Counted from the stretch's first letter, positions 22,480-34,860 are shown. The stretch: 64,000 nt of DNA from Cocos nucifera (GCA_006176705.1 QRFJ01004276.1:9933-73932), one strand, 5' to 3'. Translations and numbers: made by a program. The notes: generated by a model not told the origin, from the sequence alone.

Positions 22480-24866
22480 AAACATCCCACAATGATACTG
22501 TCATCATTTTCATGATGATAGCCAACTATGACGTAAAAAAAATTCTAGTGGATAATGGAAGCTCAGCAGACATATTGTTCTATGATGCTCTCTCAAAAAT
22601 GAATATGCTAAATAACTTGAGATAGGTTGGCAGCCCTCTGGTTGGGTTCTCAGGTGATTCGATGATAGTATAAGGAGAAATCATGCTACCAATTATAGCA
22701 GAAAAAGACCCATATCAGTTGACCATATGGTTCATATTTCTAGTTGTCAAAATATCCTCTACATACAATGCCATCTTTGATCGACCTGAGCCTAATGCCC
22801 TTAAGGCGGTAGTCTCGACTTACCACCTGCTGGTTTGTTTCTCGACTAGATTTGGTATTAGAGAAATGTGCAGAGACCAAATGATGGCTAGGCAATGTTT
22901 TTTGATAGCTTCAAAGATAAAGGAACTAGCTAGAAATCCATCCATTGAAATTCCTAACCAGGAACTTGGAAGCGAGATCGAAAAAAATCAAGGTGAATCA
23001 GCAGAACCACTCATTACCATTCCCTTAAGAGAGGATCCAGAGAAGACCATTTAGATAGGAGCTCAATTAAATACCGACCTCAAGGAAAAGCTAACTTTCT
23101 TTCTCCAGCAAAATGCCCATGTATTCGTATGGTCAGCCTCAGATATGCCTAGGATTCCTGCCGATGTTATCATACACAAGCTGAATATTGATCCCAAGCA
23201 CAAGCCCGTGAAACAAAAGAAGAGAAGCTTTACTCTGAAAAGACAAAAGATGATAGATGAGGAAGTTTATAAACTTTCGAAGGCAATATTCATCCAAAAA
23301 ACATAATATCCAAACTGGATAGCCAACATGGTGATGGTTAAAAAGGCGAGTGGAAAGTAAAAAATATGCATCGATTTTATCGATCTCAACAAAGCTTACC
23401 CCAAGAATAGCTTTTCTCTATCAAAAATCGATCAACTGATCGATGCAACCTCAGGACACAAACTGTTAAGCTTTATGGATGCCTTCTCTGGCTATAATCA
23501 AATCAGGATGGCTCCCAAAGATGAAGAAAATATATCTTTTATTACCGACAAAAATTTGTACTATTATAAAATGATGTCTTTTGGTTTGAAAAATATAGGT
23601 GCCACCTACCAGCGCTTAGTCAACAAAGTCTTCAAGCACTTGATTGGCCATAATATGAAGGTTTATATTGACGACATGCTAATCAAAAGCATAGAAGCAG
23701 ATTGGCATATCACCGACCTAGAAGAGGCATTTGGGGAGCTCCGTAAACACCAAATAAAGTACAACCCCAACAAGTGCACTTTCAGAGTTACGGTTGAAAA
23801 ATTTCTTGGCTTTCTTGTGACCCAGAGAAGAATAGAAGCCAACCTCAAAATGATCTAAGAACTGCTTGAAATGAAACCCCCAAGCTCCTTAAAGGAGGTG
23901 TAACAGCTCACTAGGCGAGTAGCGTCACTAAGTAAATTTATATCCAGGTCAACTGAAAAGTGCTTTCCATTCTTTAAGACTAAAGCAAATCAAAGATTTT
24001 GAATGAACAAAGGAGTGCCAATCCACCTTCAACAAGCTCAAAGCATATGTTGGTTCAGTTCCACTATTGTCAAAATCTATCGAAGGTGAGAACTTATTCA
24101 TATATCTATCCATTTTGCCTAACGCTGTTAACTTAGTTCTAGTCCAAGATGATATAGGGATACATAAGCCCATCTATTACACTAGTAAATTATTGCGAGA
24201 TGCACAAACTCGATATTCTAGAACCAAAAAAATAATCTATTCTCTGGTCACCATAGCCAAACAGCTTCGACCATATTTTCAAGCTCATTCTGTTACTATT
24301 TTGACGGACCAGCCACTGAGATCGGTCCTTCAACGACTTGGCGTGTCCAGACAATTGGATAAATGGGCTATCGAGCTTAGTGAATTTGATATCTGTTATC
24401 GGCCCAAACCTTCCATGAAAGCTCAAGTGCTAGCTGACTTCATGGTAGAATGTTCAATACCCAAAGAGGATCAGACTCCAGAAATTCAAAATGAAACTAC
24501 TGGAGAATCTTATTGGCTCTTGCATATAGATGGAGCCTCCAATGCCTAAGAAAGTGGAGCTGGCCAATCCCAAAGAAGCTATCACTGAATATGCTCTAAG
24601 ATTCAACTTCAAAGCCTCCAATAATAGAGCCAAATATGAAGCCCTCATTATGGAGCTTAGAATCGCAAAAGAGCTCAATATTAAGAAGCTCAAGATTTTC
24701 ATTGACTGCTAGCTTATCATCGGATAGGTACGAGATCAATACGAGGCCAAAAATGCTATTATGTCCAAATATTTGCATAATTTAAAAAAATTATCCAAAA
24801 GTTTTGACGATCTCAAAATCATTTAAATATCGAGATCGAAAAATGTCCAAATAGATGTGCTTTTAC
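22480..24866 (+). pseudogene. Tat-1 pol: PR, RT, RNase H and archaeal-type RNase H
   Basis: The protease carries ILVDNGSSADILFYDAL, the D-N-G-S active-site variant common in Tat elements. RT follows: KASGK-stop-KICIDFIDLNKAYPK, MDAFSGYNQIRMAPKDEENI, FGLKNIGATYQRLVNKVF and the catalytic VYIDDMLIKS near 23665; then KCTFRVTVEKFLGFLV. The first RNase H includes PIYYTSKLLRDAQTRYS and SVLQRLGVSRQLDKWAIELS. A second, archaeal-type RNase H begins YWLLHIDGASNA (24511-24546) and runs to about 24860 with ALRFNFKASNNRAKYEALIM, SKNVQIDVLL. Stops and frame changes interrupt it (22646, 23053, 23308 among others). Element TRG is inserted at 24867, at the end of the second RNase H, cutting it from integrase. 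Confidence 0.88.
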
Positions 24867-25796
24867 TATAGATGGTGTGGTGCTCCCAAGCTTTGGAAGG
24901 CCATAGGAAGAGCCAGGTGTTAGCTCCAGAAAGGCTAGGACAAGTGTGGTCCTAGGACTAGGATAGGAGTTATCTTAGGGTGGAGGCAGTGTGTAGCCTT
25001 CCACGAGCTTGAAGTCCAAGTATTGAGGATCTTGAAAGGCTTGGTTGATGCTTCGAAGACTTAGAATATAAGGTGGAGCAAGAAACCAAAGCTGAGGAAT
25101 GAAGACTGTAAGAAGAGCATTTTCTATAGGTTAGCCAACTCAGTCTGAAATTGGATCAGCTAAGTCTTAGTGGTCAGGCCAAATAGAAATGCACATTTTG
25201 GAACTACAGGCATGGCATGCAATTGGGTTAGCTCAGTCTGAAACTGAGCCGATCTAGTCTCAGGTTAGCCGGCTCAATGCTGAGACTGAGCTGGCTCAGT
25301 ACACGGACAGAGCTATGCGGAGGGTTTGTTTGGGGCTTGGATAGGAACTTATCCTAGGGGTCTTCAGACCTGATTTGAGAGGTCTTAAGGGGGCTAACTC
25401 ATATATGGGTCAGATTTAGATCTAGAGGATGAGAGCATATGAGACATGGATGTATATGGGCTCGATGAGTACTTTCATGTATTGCATTAGCCAAGGAGAG
25501 TTTTTGAGCTAGGATTTATTAGGATTTATATGGGAACCCTAGGATATATAAACCAAGTATTGTAACTTTTACAATAAGAGTGGAATACAATCAAGCTTTT
25601 CTTCCTAACTCTTTTCTCTCTTCTCTCTGGTTCCAACACTAAAATCCTAGACTCCATCCTCTTCTCTCTTCTTTCTTAGATCTTCTTCAGTTTGCTGGAT
25701 TAACACTCAAGTTCATGTAAAAGATCTCTTCTATGGCTATGGTTTCGAGCAGCCATAGGTACAATAGTTTGTATCAGAGCAGTACCGATTGTTACA
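24867..25796 (+). repeat. TRG 5' LTR
   Basis: Ends GATTGTTACA. Contains TATATAAAC at 25545, a perfect inverted repeat GCTCAGTCTGAAACTGAGC at 25231-25249, and near its end a copy of the primer-site sequence (25760-25780). Confidence 0.78.
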
Positions 25797-25813
25797 ATAG
25801 TTTGTATCAAAGC
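25760..25813 (+). repeat. Duplicated primer-binding-site sequence at TRG LTR end
   Basis: The 21-base text tacaatagtttgtatcaRagc occurs at 25760-25780 (inside the LTR) and at 25793-25813 (spanning the LTR end and the true PBS position), 33 bases apart. Core GTATCARAGC matches the initiator-Met PBS TGGTATCAGAGC. Confidence 0.8.
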
Positions 25814-25992
25814 CTGGTTGAGTGTGAAGGAGGAAGAAGTTCATATTTCAGTAGAGATCAACAGTGAGGTTCAGATCTAATGCTTTTCTCCAGGCTTTGT
25901 GAGGGTAAAAATGATCTAAGGGCTGCTATCCACCATCCCTAGTCAAGGTAAATTTTAGTTCTACTTGTTAGCTATTTTTTATTCGATTTGAC

Positions 25993-26900
25993 CATGGAGA
26001 ACAGCAGATTGAAGGTAGGTTTAGAGAAATTTGATGGTAAAGAAAGTTTCATGATATGGAAGATTAGGATGAACGATCTGCTGATTCAGATGAGATTGGA
26101 TTCGGCCTTGGAGGATAGGTCGAAGGAGATGATAGACAAGGAATGAAAGTCCTTGGAGAAAAGGATGTGTGCCATGATTAGGGCTTATCTAGCGAATGAG
26201 GTTTTGTATGGTGTGTTGGAGGAGAAGATATCCAAGGGTCTATGGTCGAGGTTACATCAGTTGTACATAAAAAAGAATATATGCAACAAGTTGATGCTGA
26301 AGAAACAACTATATAGTCTTTGGATGCAGGTGGATGAGGATGTTGCATGGCATATTCAGTAGTTCGACCGGATGAATATGGACTTGCTCAACATAGGGAT
26401 GGATCTCGAAGAGGAGGATAAAAGTTTATTGCTGCTATGTTCGCTACTCGGGAGCTTCGATCCATTGGTGACTACACTGCTATATGGGAAGGAGACACTG
26501 GTGTATGAGGAGATCATATCAGTGCTAAGATCCAATGAGCAGCAAGAATGGATGATGAAGAGAGAGATCTTCTAGGAGGGTCTTGTGGTTTCAGAAAGGC
26601 CTAGGAAAGGGAAGAAGAAGGGGTGCAGAGGGACAGTAAGGGGTCCAAGAAATGCTTCAAGTATAATGAAGCAGGGCACTTTAAGCGAGAATGTCTACTT
26701 TGAAAGAAGTGCAAAGAAGAAGAAAAATTGGATTCCATTAGTTCAATCATTAAGAGTGAAGAGTCAGATGAGCTTTTGGTGGTCTCGAAGGATCCTGCGA
26801 GATGCAGTATATCTGAGATGGCTTCAGAGGGGTCCACAAAGTATGGAGGATTCGAAGAAGCAACGATGGTATCCGAGTAGTGGCAGGCCCAACAGTGCAG
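25993..26900 (+). pseudogene. TRG gag
   Basis: Starts at ATG 25993: MENSRLKVGLEKFDGKESFM, then IWKIRMNDLLIQMRLDSALE, the Copia gag opening with the conserved Trp. The UBN2 capsid region follows: LANEVLYGVLEEKISKGLWS, LYIKKNICNKLMLKKQLYSL, FDRMNMDLLNIGMDLEEEDK, LLCSLLGSFDPLVTTLLYGK. A nucleocapsid zinc knuckle CFKYNEAGHFKREC sits near 26650-26690 in another frame (second Cys replaced by Tyr). Stops at 26144-26146 and 26360-26362 and after KREIF (26573-26575) break the frame. The protein would assemble particles and could use a partner's Pol. No pol relic is visible between 26900 and 27451. Confidence 0.8.
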
Positions 26901-27451
26901 CGTTGGATGGTTGACCTCGGGTGGCTCGGGTATAGAGTCAGCTTCTGCAGTATTAGGGAGACTTCAGTTCCAGGTGGAGCACTGTGTAGTGTGCCTACAT
27001 AGATAGAGGGAGAAGTGACACAAGTTCAGAGCAGAGAGGTGCAGAGGAAGGAGCTATATCCCAGCACCAATATCAGGACTATACATATCTAGGTAGAGTG
27101 GATTGTGTAGGGAGGCAGCATGGCTCTAAGAGGACTGTTCAGGTGGAGCATTAGGGTATGCAGTGAATACTGGTACAGGAATACTACATGATCTCCAGGA
27201 AAGTCCAGGATAATTAATGGGACTGCCAAGTAGAAGGATATCCATAACTCTAAAAATGGTATAGAGGAGCAAGCCAAGATCTTCAGCGGTAGAGGCAGTC
27301 ATCCCAAAGACCTCAAAGAAAGCTCAAAAGCTGAAGAAGGATGGCGGTGGCAAGGTGAGCTCAAGGAGCTATCAGGACATGCAGGGATAGTAGAATCATG
27401 TGGGAGAATGTTGCCAAGTATGCCAAGACTTGGACGCACCAAGGTAGAGAT
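26901..27451. other. TRG 3' untranslated region
   Basis: No recognisable coding sequence. It contains GTGGGAGAATGTTG (27401-27414), which resembles a Copia polypurine tract plus LTR start, but the LTR homology begins only at 27452, preceded by aaggtagagat. Confidence 0.5.
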
Positions 27452-28380
27452 TGTAGATGGTGTGGTGCTTTCAAGCCTTGGAAGAGCATGAGAGGAGCCA
27501 GGTGTTGGCTCCGAGGAGGCTAGGACAACTATACTCCTAGAGCTCAAATAGAAGTTATCCTAGGATGGAGGCAGTGTGTAGCCCTCCATGGGCTTGAGGT
27601 TTAGGTATTGAGGACCTTGACGGGCTTGGTTGATGCTTCGAAGACCTGAGACATAAGATGGAGCAAGAAATCAAAGCTGAGGAATGAAGACTGCAAGAAG
27701 AGCATTTTCTACAAATTAGTCGGCTCAGTCTGAAACTGGGTTGGTTAAGTCTTAGTGGTCAAGCCAAATAGAAAGGCATGTTTCGGGACTACAGACATGG
27801 CACACAACTGGGTCGGCTCAGTCTGAAACTGAGTTGATCCAATCTCAGGTTAGCTGGCTCAATACTGAGACTGAGCCAGCTTAGTGCACAGGCTGAGCTA
27901 CACAGAGGGTCTGTTTGGGACTAGGATAGGGACTTATCTTATGGATCTTAAGACCTGGTTTGAGAGGTCTTAAGGAGGCTAACTCATATATGGATCGGAT
28001 TTAGATCTAGAGGATGAGAGCATGTAAGACATAGGTGTACATGGGCTTAGTGAGTGCTTTCATGTATTGGGTTAGCCTAAGGAAGTTTTTGAGCTAGGAT
28101 TTATTAGGATTCATATAGGAACCCTAGTGTATATAAATCAAGTATCGTAACTTTTACAATAAGAGTAGAATACAATTGAGCTTTTTTTCCTAACTTTTTT
28201 CTCTTTTTTCTTTGGTTCCAACACTAAAATCCTAGACTCCATCCTCTTTTCTCTTCTTTCTTAGATCTTCTTCAGTTTGCTGAATTAAAACCCAGGTTCA
28301 CATAAGAGATCGCTTCTGTGGCTATGATTCCAAGCAATCATAAGTACAATAGTTGGTATCAGAGTAGTACCATTGTTACA
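27452..28380 (+). repeat. TRG 3' LTR
   Basis: Starts TGTAGATGGTGTGG and ends CATTGTTACA, TATATAAAT at 28130, and includes the internal PBS-like GGTATCAGAG (28355-28364). Confidence 0.78.
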
Positions 28381-29731
28381 ACATTCACATCTTGCCATAT
28401 AAAAATTCTTCGATCTCAACTAGAAAGTATTCATTAAAGTCCTTGAGAAACCTAGTATGAAAGTTCTAATGATTGCTCAAGTGAATCATGAACTGAGCTG
28501 GATAGATCCCTTGATTGATTATTTGGACAAATAGATACTGCCTAATGATCCTGTTGATGCAAAGAAAATCAAAAAACAAGCTCCGTGGTACATCGTCCAA
28601 GATGGGAGACTCTATAAAAGATCATTTTCTTTTCCATTACTCTGATGTCTAGAGCCTTTAGAGACTAATTATTCTATTTGAGAGGTTCATAAAGAAATCT
28701 GTGGCAATCACTTAGGAGGCAGGTCACTGACATATAAAGAAATCCAATAGAGATATTATTGGCTGACCATACAAAAAGATGCTGCTGTTTTTATCAATAA
28801 ATATGATCAATGCCCGAGGTATGTGAACATTCAGCATCAACCAGCTGTAGAACTTATTTCTATTACTACTCTCTAGCCTTTCGCCATCTAGGTGATGGAT
28901 ATTCTCAAGCCATTTTTCATGGCAAGAGGACAAAGAAAATTTTTGATGGTCGCTATCGATTACTTCATCAAATGAGTGGAGCCTGAACCACTAGCACAAA
29001 TCACTAAGAAAAAGATGCAGAACTTTGTTTAAAAGTTGATCATTTACCATTTCGATCTTCCATGGGTGATTATCACTAACAATAGAAAGCAATTTGATAA
29101 TGCAAAATTCAAAGAATTTTGTGCTGAATTGCACATCAACCATAGATTCACCTCAGTGGGAGATCCATAATCTAATGGGGAAGCTGAGGTCACAAATCGG
29201 ATGATTCTGCAAGGTCTAAAAACTAGACTCACTAAAGCCCAAGATTTTTAGGTAGATGAGTTGTACAACATTCTATGGGCTTACAAGTCCACTCCTAGAG
29301 GACCAACTAGAGAAACGCACTTCAAACTTACATTTGGATCAAAAGCGATAATATCTCTAAAAATCGGCCTTCCAATGGCAAGAGTGGAAAACTTTCACAA
29401 AGAAAGCAATTCAGATTGGTTGAGAACCGATCTCAATTTGCTAGAAGAGACCAGGGAAAGAGCTCAAATCTAAATGGCAACCGACAAAAGAAAGGTGGCC
29501 GGATACTATAACACCAAGGTCAAACCAAAAAATTTTTGCAAAGGCGACCTGGTCCTTCGCCGAGTTGAAGTTTCCAAACCCTTGGAATAAGTAAAACTTA
29601 CCTCAAATTTGGAAGGGCCGTATCAAATTACTAAAGTAATATGACCAAAGGCATACAGAATTGAGAACTTGGATGGCTTAAGTATTTCAAGAATATGGAA
29701 TGCTGAAAATCTCAAAATATATTATCAATAA
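28381..29731 (+). pseudogene. Tat-1 integrase
   Basis: Continuation of Tat-1 pol after TRG. The zinc-binding domain reads HKEICGNHLGGRSLTYKEIQ and later YDQCPRYVNIQHQP; the catalytic core has VMDILKPF (first Asp), WVIITNNRKQFDNAKFKEFC (second position, expected TDNG: here TNN, so the Asp is Asn) and NGEAEVTNRMILQGLK (Glu present). The C-terminal part reads LYNILWAYKSTPRGPTRETH, KRKVAGYYNTKVKPKNFCKG, DLVLRRVEVS and GPYQITKVI, the GPY/F module, ending NAENLKIYYQ and a stop. It would insert cDNA; the missing Asp and stops make it inactive. Part of the start (28381-28660) is poorly conserved. Confidence 0.87.
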
Positions 29732-29849
29732 ATTCTGAATAAAGGCTCTAAAGATTTTGTCCCATTGAAAACTCCTTCAAAATGTCGACACCTTTTTGAC
29801 AACCTCGATGAAAAATCAAGCTAAACAGAAAAAGCTTTGCTTTGGCAAG

Positions 29850-30121
29850 GATCTCCCCTATTTCTAAGACCAAGCTTCAGATTGGCAAAGCTCTGAAGGG
29901 CACAAGAGATAAGATCTTTCCTATTCATAAGACCGATCTCTAGATTAGTAGAGCCCTGAAGGGCACAGGAGATAAAATCTCTCCTATTCCTAAAATCGAT
30001 CTCTAGATTGGCAGAGCCCCTAAGGGCATAAGGGATAAGATCTCCCCTATTTCTAAAATCGATCTCTAGATTGGAAGAGCCCCAATGGGCACAGGAGATA
30101 AGACCACCATTTCTATTAAAC
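29850..30121 (-). repeat. 63-bp tandem repeat after Tat-1 pol
   Basis: About four units of 63 bp with a GAGCCCTGAAGGGCAC-type core. On the minus strand the units stay in one open frame of 100 codons (30123-29821) and read as 21-residue repeats such as SANLEIDFRNRRDFI plus SCALQG. It lies in the untranslated part between pol and the 3' LTR, so I read it as a minisatellite and not a gene. Confidence 0.8.
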
Positions 30122-30345
30122 ACCGATCTTCGGATTGATGATTATTAGATTTCTATTAAATACCGATCTCTGGATCAATGATTATTTGATTTCTGTTTTA
30201 TACTAATCTCCGGATTGATGATTATTGGATCTCCATTGAATACCGATCTATGGATCGATGATTATTGAATTTTTATTGAATACTGATCTCTAGATCGACA
30301 TTATCTAGGACTTTCATAAAATACCAATCTTAGGATCGAAGTTAT
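30122..30345 (+). repeat. 40-bp tandem repeat after Tat-1 pol
   Basis: Five to six units of 40-41 bp starting ACCGATCTCTGGATCGATGA or close to it (30122, 30162, 30202, 30242, 30282), directly following the 63-bp array. The units share the CGATCTCTAGAT theme with it, so the two arrays may be related by origin. Confidence 0.75.
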
Positions 30346-30674
30346 CTTGAATTTCTGTGAATCAAATTTATCTTATATTTCTATCAAATACCGACATCAA
30401 GATCGATGTTATCTTAGGTCTTTGATGAAACGTCAAACTCCTTATCGATATTAGCTCCATAAACCTATGATCTCTAGATCAGAATCATTCTGGATATTTA
30501 TGAATCCTTGAAAGAAATGAAGAAAGCTAAAAGGCTATCAGTTGAACTCCCATGAAGTAGGAGCTCAACCTTCCAATTCCTAAACTAAGGTAGAGGTTCC
30601 TCTAAAACTTCTACTCAATTTTATCAATTGAAAAATGCAATTATCTGCATGCTTGTTAAGACATCCTACATCAG

Positions 30675-32954
30675 TGTTAGATATGTGTGCCCTTGAAGCT
30701 AGATTGGTTGATACTTATAATACACTTCTAAGGATAAAATTATAATTTTGACTATAAATAATAAAATAATTTATTTTCTATCATAATGTGTATTTGAAAG
30801 TGTCTGTGATACATCCTTTGAGTTAATGACAATGATAGTTCATATTTTTAAGAGTTGAAAATTTAAGACATGAATTTTTATTATTAACTAATAAAATGCT
30901 TCCGACTATAGATCATCATGAGGATGATGATTGATCTGAAAGATTGGCGTACAATTACTTTTTTAGGATAGATGAGTCTTGAGTCTATGGTGTAGAGACA
31001 TCAGAGTGAGAGTACAGGTACTCGTTAGAGAACGAGAGTACTGAGCATGACCATCTCGAGCAGTCATGAGGAAGTCTACCTTCTCATCGATGACTGGCTC
31101 AAAGTTGCAGTGGTGTGTCTGATTCTTTGACCTGAGGTGCATCGATAGTTCATCTTGAGGATATTATAGTTTGACTACACCATAACTCGATCTCTTAGCC
31201 ATTCAAAATCCTGAGGTGTATATTGGCTATAGCATGTTCATTGTAGAAATTGGATTGCACCAATAAGAAATCTATCTACCTCAGTAGATGAGGAGTAGCC
31301 CTATGATGATCATGCGAATCAAGTCCATAATCCCATGATCATGGCAGAGTGAAATAATAGAAAGAGTTTCTATTAAAATTTTCATATTGGACTTGAATCG
31401 AATGATTAATTCATATGATGGATATTAGGACTTGACGAGATCACCTTAACCCTAATCCAGTCGGAGCTCAAGATAGAGGAACTTAATCACACAAAAAACT
31501 ACGTCGAGAGGTTCACTTTCAGTTCTAATGGATTGCCACCATATGCTACTAGGTGTCACTGGTAGATTTTGATAGCAATTAGAATGATTTGGATGATCGA
31601 TCATACTAGTTATTTGAATTAGAAAAGTTATGATCCATCGAAAGATATTTTGATGATGTCAATGATAGAGATCATGATATATCCTATTACCATACAGAAC
31701 TGAATCTAACTAGGTTATACAAACAAGAATTTAGATTTGGATATCATTAATTGGATTAATCCAATTTAATTAATTTAAATAAGATTTAATTAAATTCAAG
31801 AAAATTGTGCTAGCACACAATTGAGCCTAATGTTCTCTTTTAACAATCATTAAAACTTATCTCGACTGAGCCAAATGTGTTTGGACTCAGTCGGAAACCT
31901 TTGTCTGACTGAAGCTTGTTTAGATTAGAAAAGAGTTATTTTAATTTATGAAATAAATTTGAGATAACACCAACCATTTTTCATCACCTACTAAATCTTG
32001 TCTTTAGACTTTGGTCAAATGTTGACCTTTGACACCTAGACATTTATCCATATGTCATGCACCCATAGGAGAGAACCTGGGGCCTTATCCCCTGCTAAAA
32101 GCAGACAGGCAAGGGGTGCATGCTTCGGAAGGTGTGCATCCTATGAGGCTAAGATTTGGAGTCCCATACAAATGGGACTTCAGTTGCTTCAGGGAATCAA
32201 ACTAGATGGCACCAAGAAGACTTGTTTGACCCAATCTTGGCACCATCTAAGGAGAGTTTTAAGAGACTCTAATCTGATTAGATCAGATGATGTCATCCTA
32301 TCAATCAAATTTAGATCTGATTGCACAAAGGGCCATGATTGGTCAGGATGATGTGGCACTGCATGGTGCAGCAAGATCTATATAAACCCTATCTACGCCT
32401 AGCATTAGAGCTTCTACTTTAGTCCAAGCTACAAAGCTTTTCTTTCTCCTTCTCTATGCCACCCTTTGGTCCTCTCTCTCCTCTCCACGCCTAAGAGGTT
32501 TTGGGCATGAGTTAAGTGTGATCCTAACAAGTGAAAGGTGACAGAAAAGGAAGAAGGCAACACTGCTGCAAGAGACAATGGTTGTTCTTCAAAAGAATTT
32601 TTGAAGATCTTCAAGATCAGATCTAGATCTAATTTTTAGAGGATTGATTAAGAAGAAGATCTTTAGATCCTACCTGAGTAGATACCGATAGAGGCCAGAC
32701 GCTTGCATGGCTACATCTAGAACCTCAGGCAAACATCGAAATCATCACAGGATAATTAGATTATCCAAAATAAAGGTATAATTAAATTAAATTTAATTTA
32801 ATTTTTATTTTATTTTATTTTATTAGATCAATAAGATCAAATCTAAAAAAAATTTAGATCTGATTAGGATCTTAGAGAAAAATTTTTGAAATATTTCTCT
32901 TGATCCAATCAGATCTGAATGAATCTAATCCGAAAAATAAGATTTTTTTCTTCA
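30675..32954 (+). repeat. Copia B 5' LTR
   Basis: 2280 bp, TGTTAG...CTTCA, TATATAAA at 32379. Confidence 0.93.
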
Positions 32955-32956
32955 AC

Positions 32957-32968
32957 TGGTATCAGAGC
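32957..32968 (+). other. Primer binding site of Copia B
   Basis: TGGTATCAGAGC, two bases after the LTR: a perfect match to the initiator-Met tRNA PBS used by most plant Copia elements. Confidence 0.93.
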
Positions 32969-34860
32969 TGGGTTCCAAAATTTATTAGATCTAATTTTAA
33001 TTTTTTTAATCTAATAATTAGATAATTTTAAATGTCACATGATATGTGATTAGATCTAAAATTAAAAAATTAAAAATTAAATAATCTAGATCTAAGATGT
33101 ATGAGATGCATGACTAGACTAGGAATAGAATTATTCTATGTGTAGTTTAGCATGATCATAATTTTAATTTAATTAGTTATAATTTTTAAATCTATTTATT
33201 TACTATTTTTGATATTATAAATATCATAATTAGATCTAAAAAATAAAAAAATAAATTTATTTAATTTATTCATATGAGATATGATAGATGCATGTTTAGA
33301 CTAGTTGTAAAATAGTTCTATAAAATTTTTTAGAATAAATTTTAATTTGATATGATCAAATTTAAATATTTTTTTAGATATTTATTAGATAATTTAGATC
33401 TAAAAATATGCATAATATGATACATGAGATGTATGCAAAACATGTTTTTAGTTATATTAATTTTTATATGTGTGATATATGATGTAGATTTAACTAGTTT
33501 TGTAGATTTATCATATTTTTGATTAAGATATTTCCCTTGATCGTTCAATCATAAGAACAAAGTAGAATTTAAAGGTCCTCTCCTTCCATTCGATGGGATG
33601 TTCTTATGATATGTAGGGGTGCTGCACGTTCGTCCTTAATCAGAAATCTAAAACTTATTTTCTGCAAAATTTTAGATCCTGAAATTCTAAGATTTTATAT
33701 ATATGTTTTGTTTATGAACCCTAAACTTAATTAAGAATTAAGATTATAAAATATATTAGATCTAAAATTAAAAATTTTTAGATCTAAGATATATTTATAA
33801 AATTGGGTTTGGGCTTGGGTAGCTCAATTAGGTCTAGAGATTGATCAAATCGAATCAAGAGTTGGTTAGATGGAATCAAGAGTGCTTAAATTGACCAGCC
33901 AAATAGGATTAAGTCTAGGCCAAGATTGAGTCACATGAGTGATCGATCAAGTTAAGACCTAATTAGGCTCAGTGGTTAGAGTCTGAATTATAGGCTAACC
34001 CGATTGGTTCTAGCTCAACAATTTGGTGTCTAAGGTAAGTTTGGCAGATATGATCGATTGATTTTTAATTTGAAGCTACTTGACTCAAATGCATTCTTGT
34101 CGAGTTAATAGCATATCCCTTCCATCGGTCTCACTTATCTGGCTATATTTGTCGGCTCAATCTTGATCTAAGGTGGCTAACAATCTGAGCTAACCCATGC
34201 CACTAGATTAGTCATAATGGTTATGGCTATGTCAAGTTAAGTTTAAAGAGACTTAAATCAAATCTTCCTAAGAAAAGATTAAGTCTAAGATCTTTCACCA
34301 TTGTAGATGTGCGGACCCTTTCTGGGGTTGATTGTTCTTGGCTGGTCATAGTGGTTCAGTTGCACCGAAAAGATGCAACCATATCTATTAGGCATTGGAT
34401 ACTATGGGCTGGAGGATGGATTGGGCTCAATATTTTAGATACGGTGAGAGACCCAATTAGGAATCCAATCTATGCAAATGATGGATCTGACTTAACTAAG
34501 GAATGGATCAATATTCTAGGCACGATAAGATTCATGAATTAGAGATCAAGCTTGGGTGCACCATGATTAGAGAATCATTGGATAAGAGTTGTTCACTCAT
34601 TGACTAACTCATCATCAATAACTGTTAGGTGAGGTGATGAGTAAGTTTGTGGAACTGCACCACCCACTAAAAATCAGTAATCATGAAGATTTTCTTATCT
34701 CTACAGAGGGAGTGTAGGGATCCAAGAAAATAATAGAAGCTAATTTATTTAAAAAATTAAATTTTTAAATAAATTGGTCAAGTCTTAATTACAAAATCTA
34801 ACTAGAAACTTTGACTCTCTATAGAAAAAAGAAAAATATCTGCGTCAAACCTACTAGCCC
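32969..34860 (+). other. Leader of Copia B
   Basis: About 1.9 kb of untranslated sequence collinear with bases 1-1590 of Copia A. A weak internal duplication exists (34417-34450 and 34502-34535 share 'ggat..caatattctgg..acg.tgaga'). No gene. Confidence 0.7.

Larger units (their letters stand above)
24867..28380 (+). mobile_element. TRG: gag-only LTR retrotransposon (TR-GAG type)
   Basis: LTRs of 930 and 929 bp (24867-25796, 27452-28380) enclose a 1.66-kb interior with a Copia-like gag and no protease, integrase or RT. This is the terminal-repeat retrotransposon with GAG (TR-GAG) layout, non-autonomous for pol functions. It interrupts Tat-1: gypsy codons run up to SKNVQIDVLL before it and resume as ATFTSCHI after it. 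LTRs differ by about 36 of 197 bases by eye, so it is old. The 5' LTR starts TATAG where the 3' LTR has TGTAG. No clear 5-bp target duplication; TTAC near both ends is the best candidate. Confidence 0.8.

Noticed and set aside
27401..27414. GTGGGAGAATGTTG as the true PPT and LTR start of TRG
   Set aside because: The upstream flank of the 5' LTR is Tat-1 coding sequence with no counterpart of 27409-27451, so the LTR begins at 27452 unless the 5' LTR was trimmed.
29821..30123. 100-codon minus ORF with 21-residue repeats as a gene
   Set aside because: It is the 63-bp minisatellite; open frame follows from a unit length divisible by three. Kept as a repeat.
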